A stretch of DNA of 15,964 bases. Source: JAHEYG01 sp044229775 (lineage in GTDB: Bacteria > Bacteroidota > Bacteroidia > B-17B0 > Aurantibacillaceae). Position numbers and translations under genes: made by a program. Positions 15,508 through 15,964 of this stretch are shown piece after piece. Within the stretch, counting starts at the first letter, position 1. Each line of letters opens with the position of its first letter. Under the pieces are notes generated by a model. That model was not told where the DNA came from. It was given only the letters and a program-made list of their open reading frames with translations, and did no database searches. Where the stretch lies: assembly GCA_044229775.1 (NCBI GenBank), contig JBGASH010000056.1:1-15964 (forward strand). Direction: 5' to 3'.

Positions 15508-15964
15508 ATGAAAACTACAATCAAAAAAACAGCGTTAATTTTATTAGCTGCCGGATGTTTTACTTTTGCCCAAGCTCAAAAAATTGCGCATTTAAGTCTC
15601 GATTCATTAGTGATGATGATGCCGGAAACCAAAACAACTAAAGATGTGGCGCAGAATTATCTTAAAGATCTTGAAAAAACCGTAGCAGCTATGGAAACCG
15701 AGCTGCAAACCAAATACGATGCTTATTTAAAAGATGAGCCTACCATGAGCGACCTGGTTAAAAAAACAAAACAGGAAGAACTTCAAACCTTACAAAGACG
15801 TATTGAAGATTTTAAACAACAAGCGCAACAGGATTACCAAAAAAAATACGGTGAGTTAACGGCTCCTATTATAGAAAAAGCCAAAAAAGCCATTGAGATG
15901 GTAGCTAAAGAAGGCGGTTACAAATACGTTTTGGATACAAGCATCGGGGGTGTACTTTATTCAG
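15508..15964 (+). CDS. OmpH/Skp-like periplasmic chaperone (second copy), 3'-truncated by the window
   Basis: About 152 residues are visible from ATG 15508, with no stop before the window end. A signal peptide (MKTTIKKTALILLAAGCFTF through AQAQ) is followed by KIAHLSLDSLVMMMPETKTTK, the family's first strand and helix start. A long Gln/Lys/Glu-rich coiled coil (about 50-130) comes next, then YKYVLDTSIGGVLYS, the closing strand region, so only a few residues are missing. The signal peptide contains AAGC with C17. A lipoprotein site is possible, but the -3 residue is A rather than L and an AQA/Q cut fits better. It is likely a paralogue of the preceding gene and part of the same periplasmic chaperone system serving BamA. 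The gene lies 39 bases after its neighbour, with a hairpin between. Confidence 0.88.
   Translation, partial: MKTTIKKTALILLAAGCFTFAQAQKIAHLSLDSLVMMMPETKTTKDVAQNYLKDLEKTVAAMETELQTKYDAYLKDEPTMSDLVKKTKQEELQTLQRRIEDFKQQAQQDYQKKYGELTAPIIEKAKKAIEMVAKEGGYKYVLDTSIGGVLYS

Noticed and set aside
15508..15582. Second OmpH-like protein as a lipoprotein through C17
   Set aside because: AAGC lacks the usual L at -3, and an AQA/Q signal peptidase I site fits the family better; left as a minor possibility.

Overview
The window reads as chromosomal DNA of a Bacteroidota bacterium, probably an environmental member. The strongest evidence is the right-hand gene order: DUF6089 family protein, uppS, bamA, then two OmpH/Skp-like genes, an arrangement typical of that phylum. 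Supporting signs are A/T-rich leaders without clear Shine-Dalgarno sequences, an exact match to the Bacteroidota -7 promoter element (TAnnTTTG) upstream of uppS, and moderately low GC.

Left region (1-4708, + strand): a tightly packed cell-surface glycan cluster. It holds a 5'-truncated GT2 glycosyltransferase, a GT4 glycosyltransferase, an FkbM-type methyltransferase, a second GT2 and a second GT4-like enzyme. Starts and stops touch or overlap throughout, which suggests one translationally coupled operon. A polytopic membrane protein on the minus strand (4689-6038) overlaps the 3' end of the last glycosyltransferase tail to tail; it is a candidate Wzy-like polymerase or GT-C enzyme. galE (6131-7171) can supply UDP-galactose to such a pathway.

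Middle region (7173-9862): one base after galE begins a large gene for a double CbxX/CfqX (CbbX/SpoVK-like) AAA+ ATPase. The reading frame is broken once near 7613-7661. Rejoined, it encodes about 875 residues: two copies of an unrecognised N-terminal module followed by two AAA+ modules. A short CTCTGTG repeat lies between this gene and a convergent metallo-beta-lactamase-fold hydrolase gene (9863-10501, minus).

Right region (10642-15964, + strand): envelope biogenesis genes. They encode a DUF6089 outer-membrane-type protein, undecaprenyl diphosphate synthase (lipid carrier), BamA (outer-membrane protein insertase) and two periplasmic OmpH/Skp-like chaperones, the last cut by the window end. 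The uppS reading frame is also broken, by an apparent loss of one base at its 5' end.

The whole window is about the cell envelope: glycan assembly, the lipid carrier on which such glycans are built, and outer-membrane protein assembly. No RNA genes, CRISPR arrays, insertion sequences or phage genes were seen, and no gene-free stretch exceeds 300 bases. The least ordinary items are the AAA+ protein with its duplicated N-terminal module, the two one-base frame breaks of the same polarity, and the CTCTGTG repeat.
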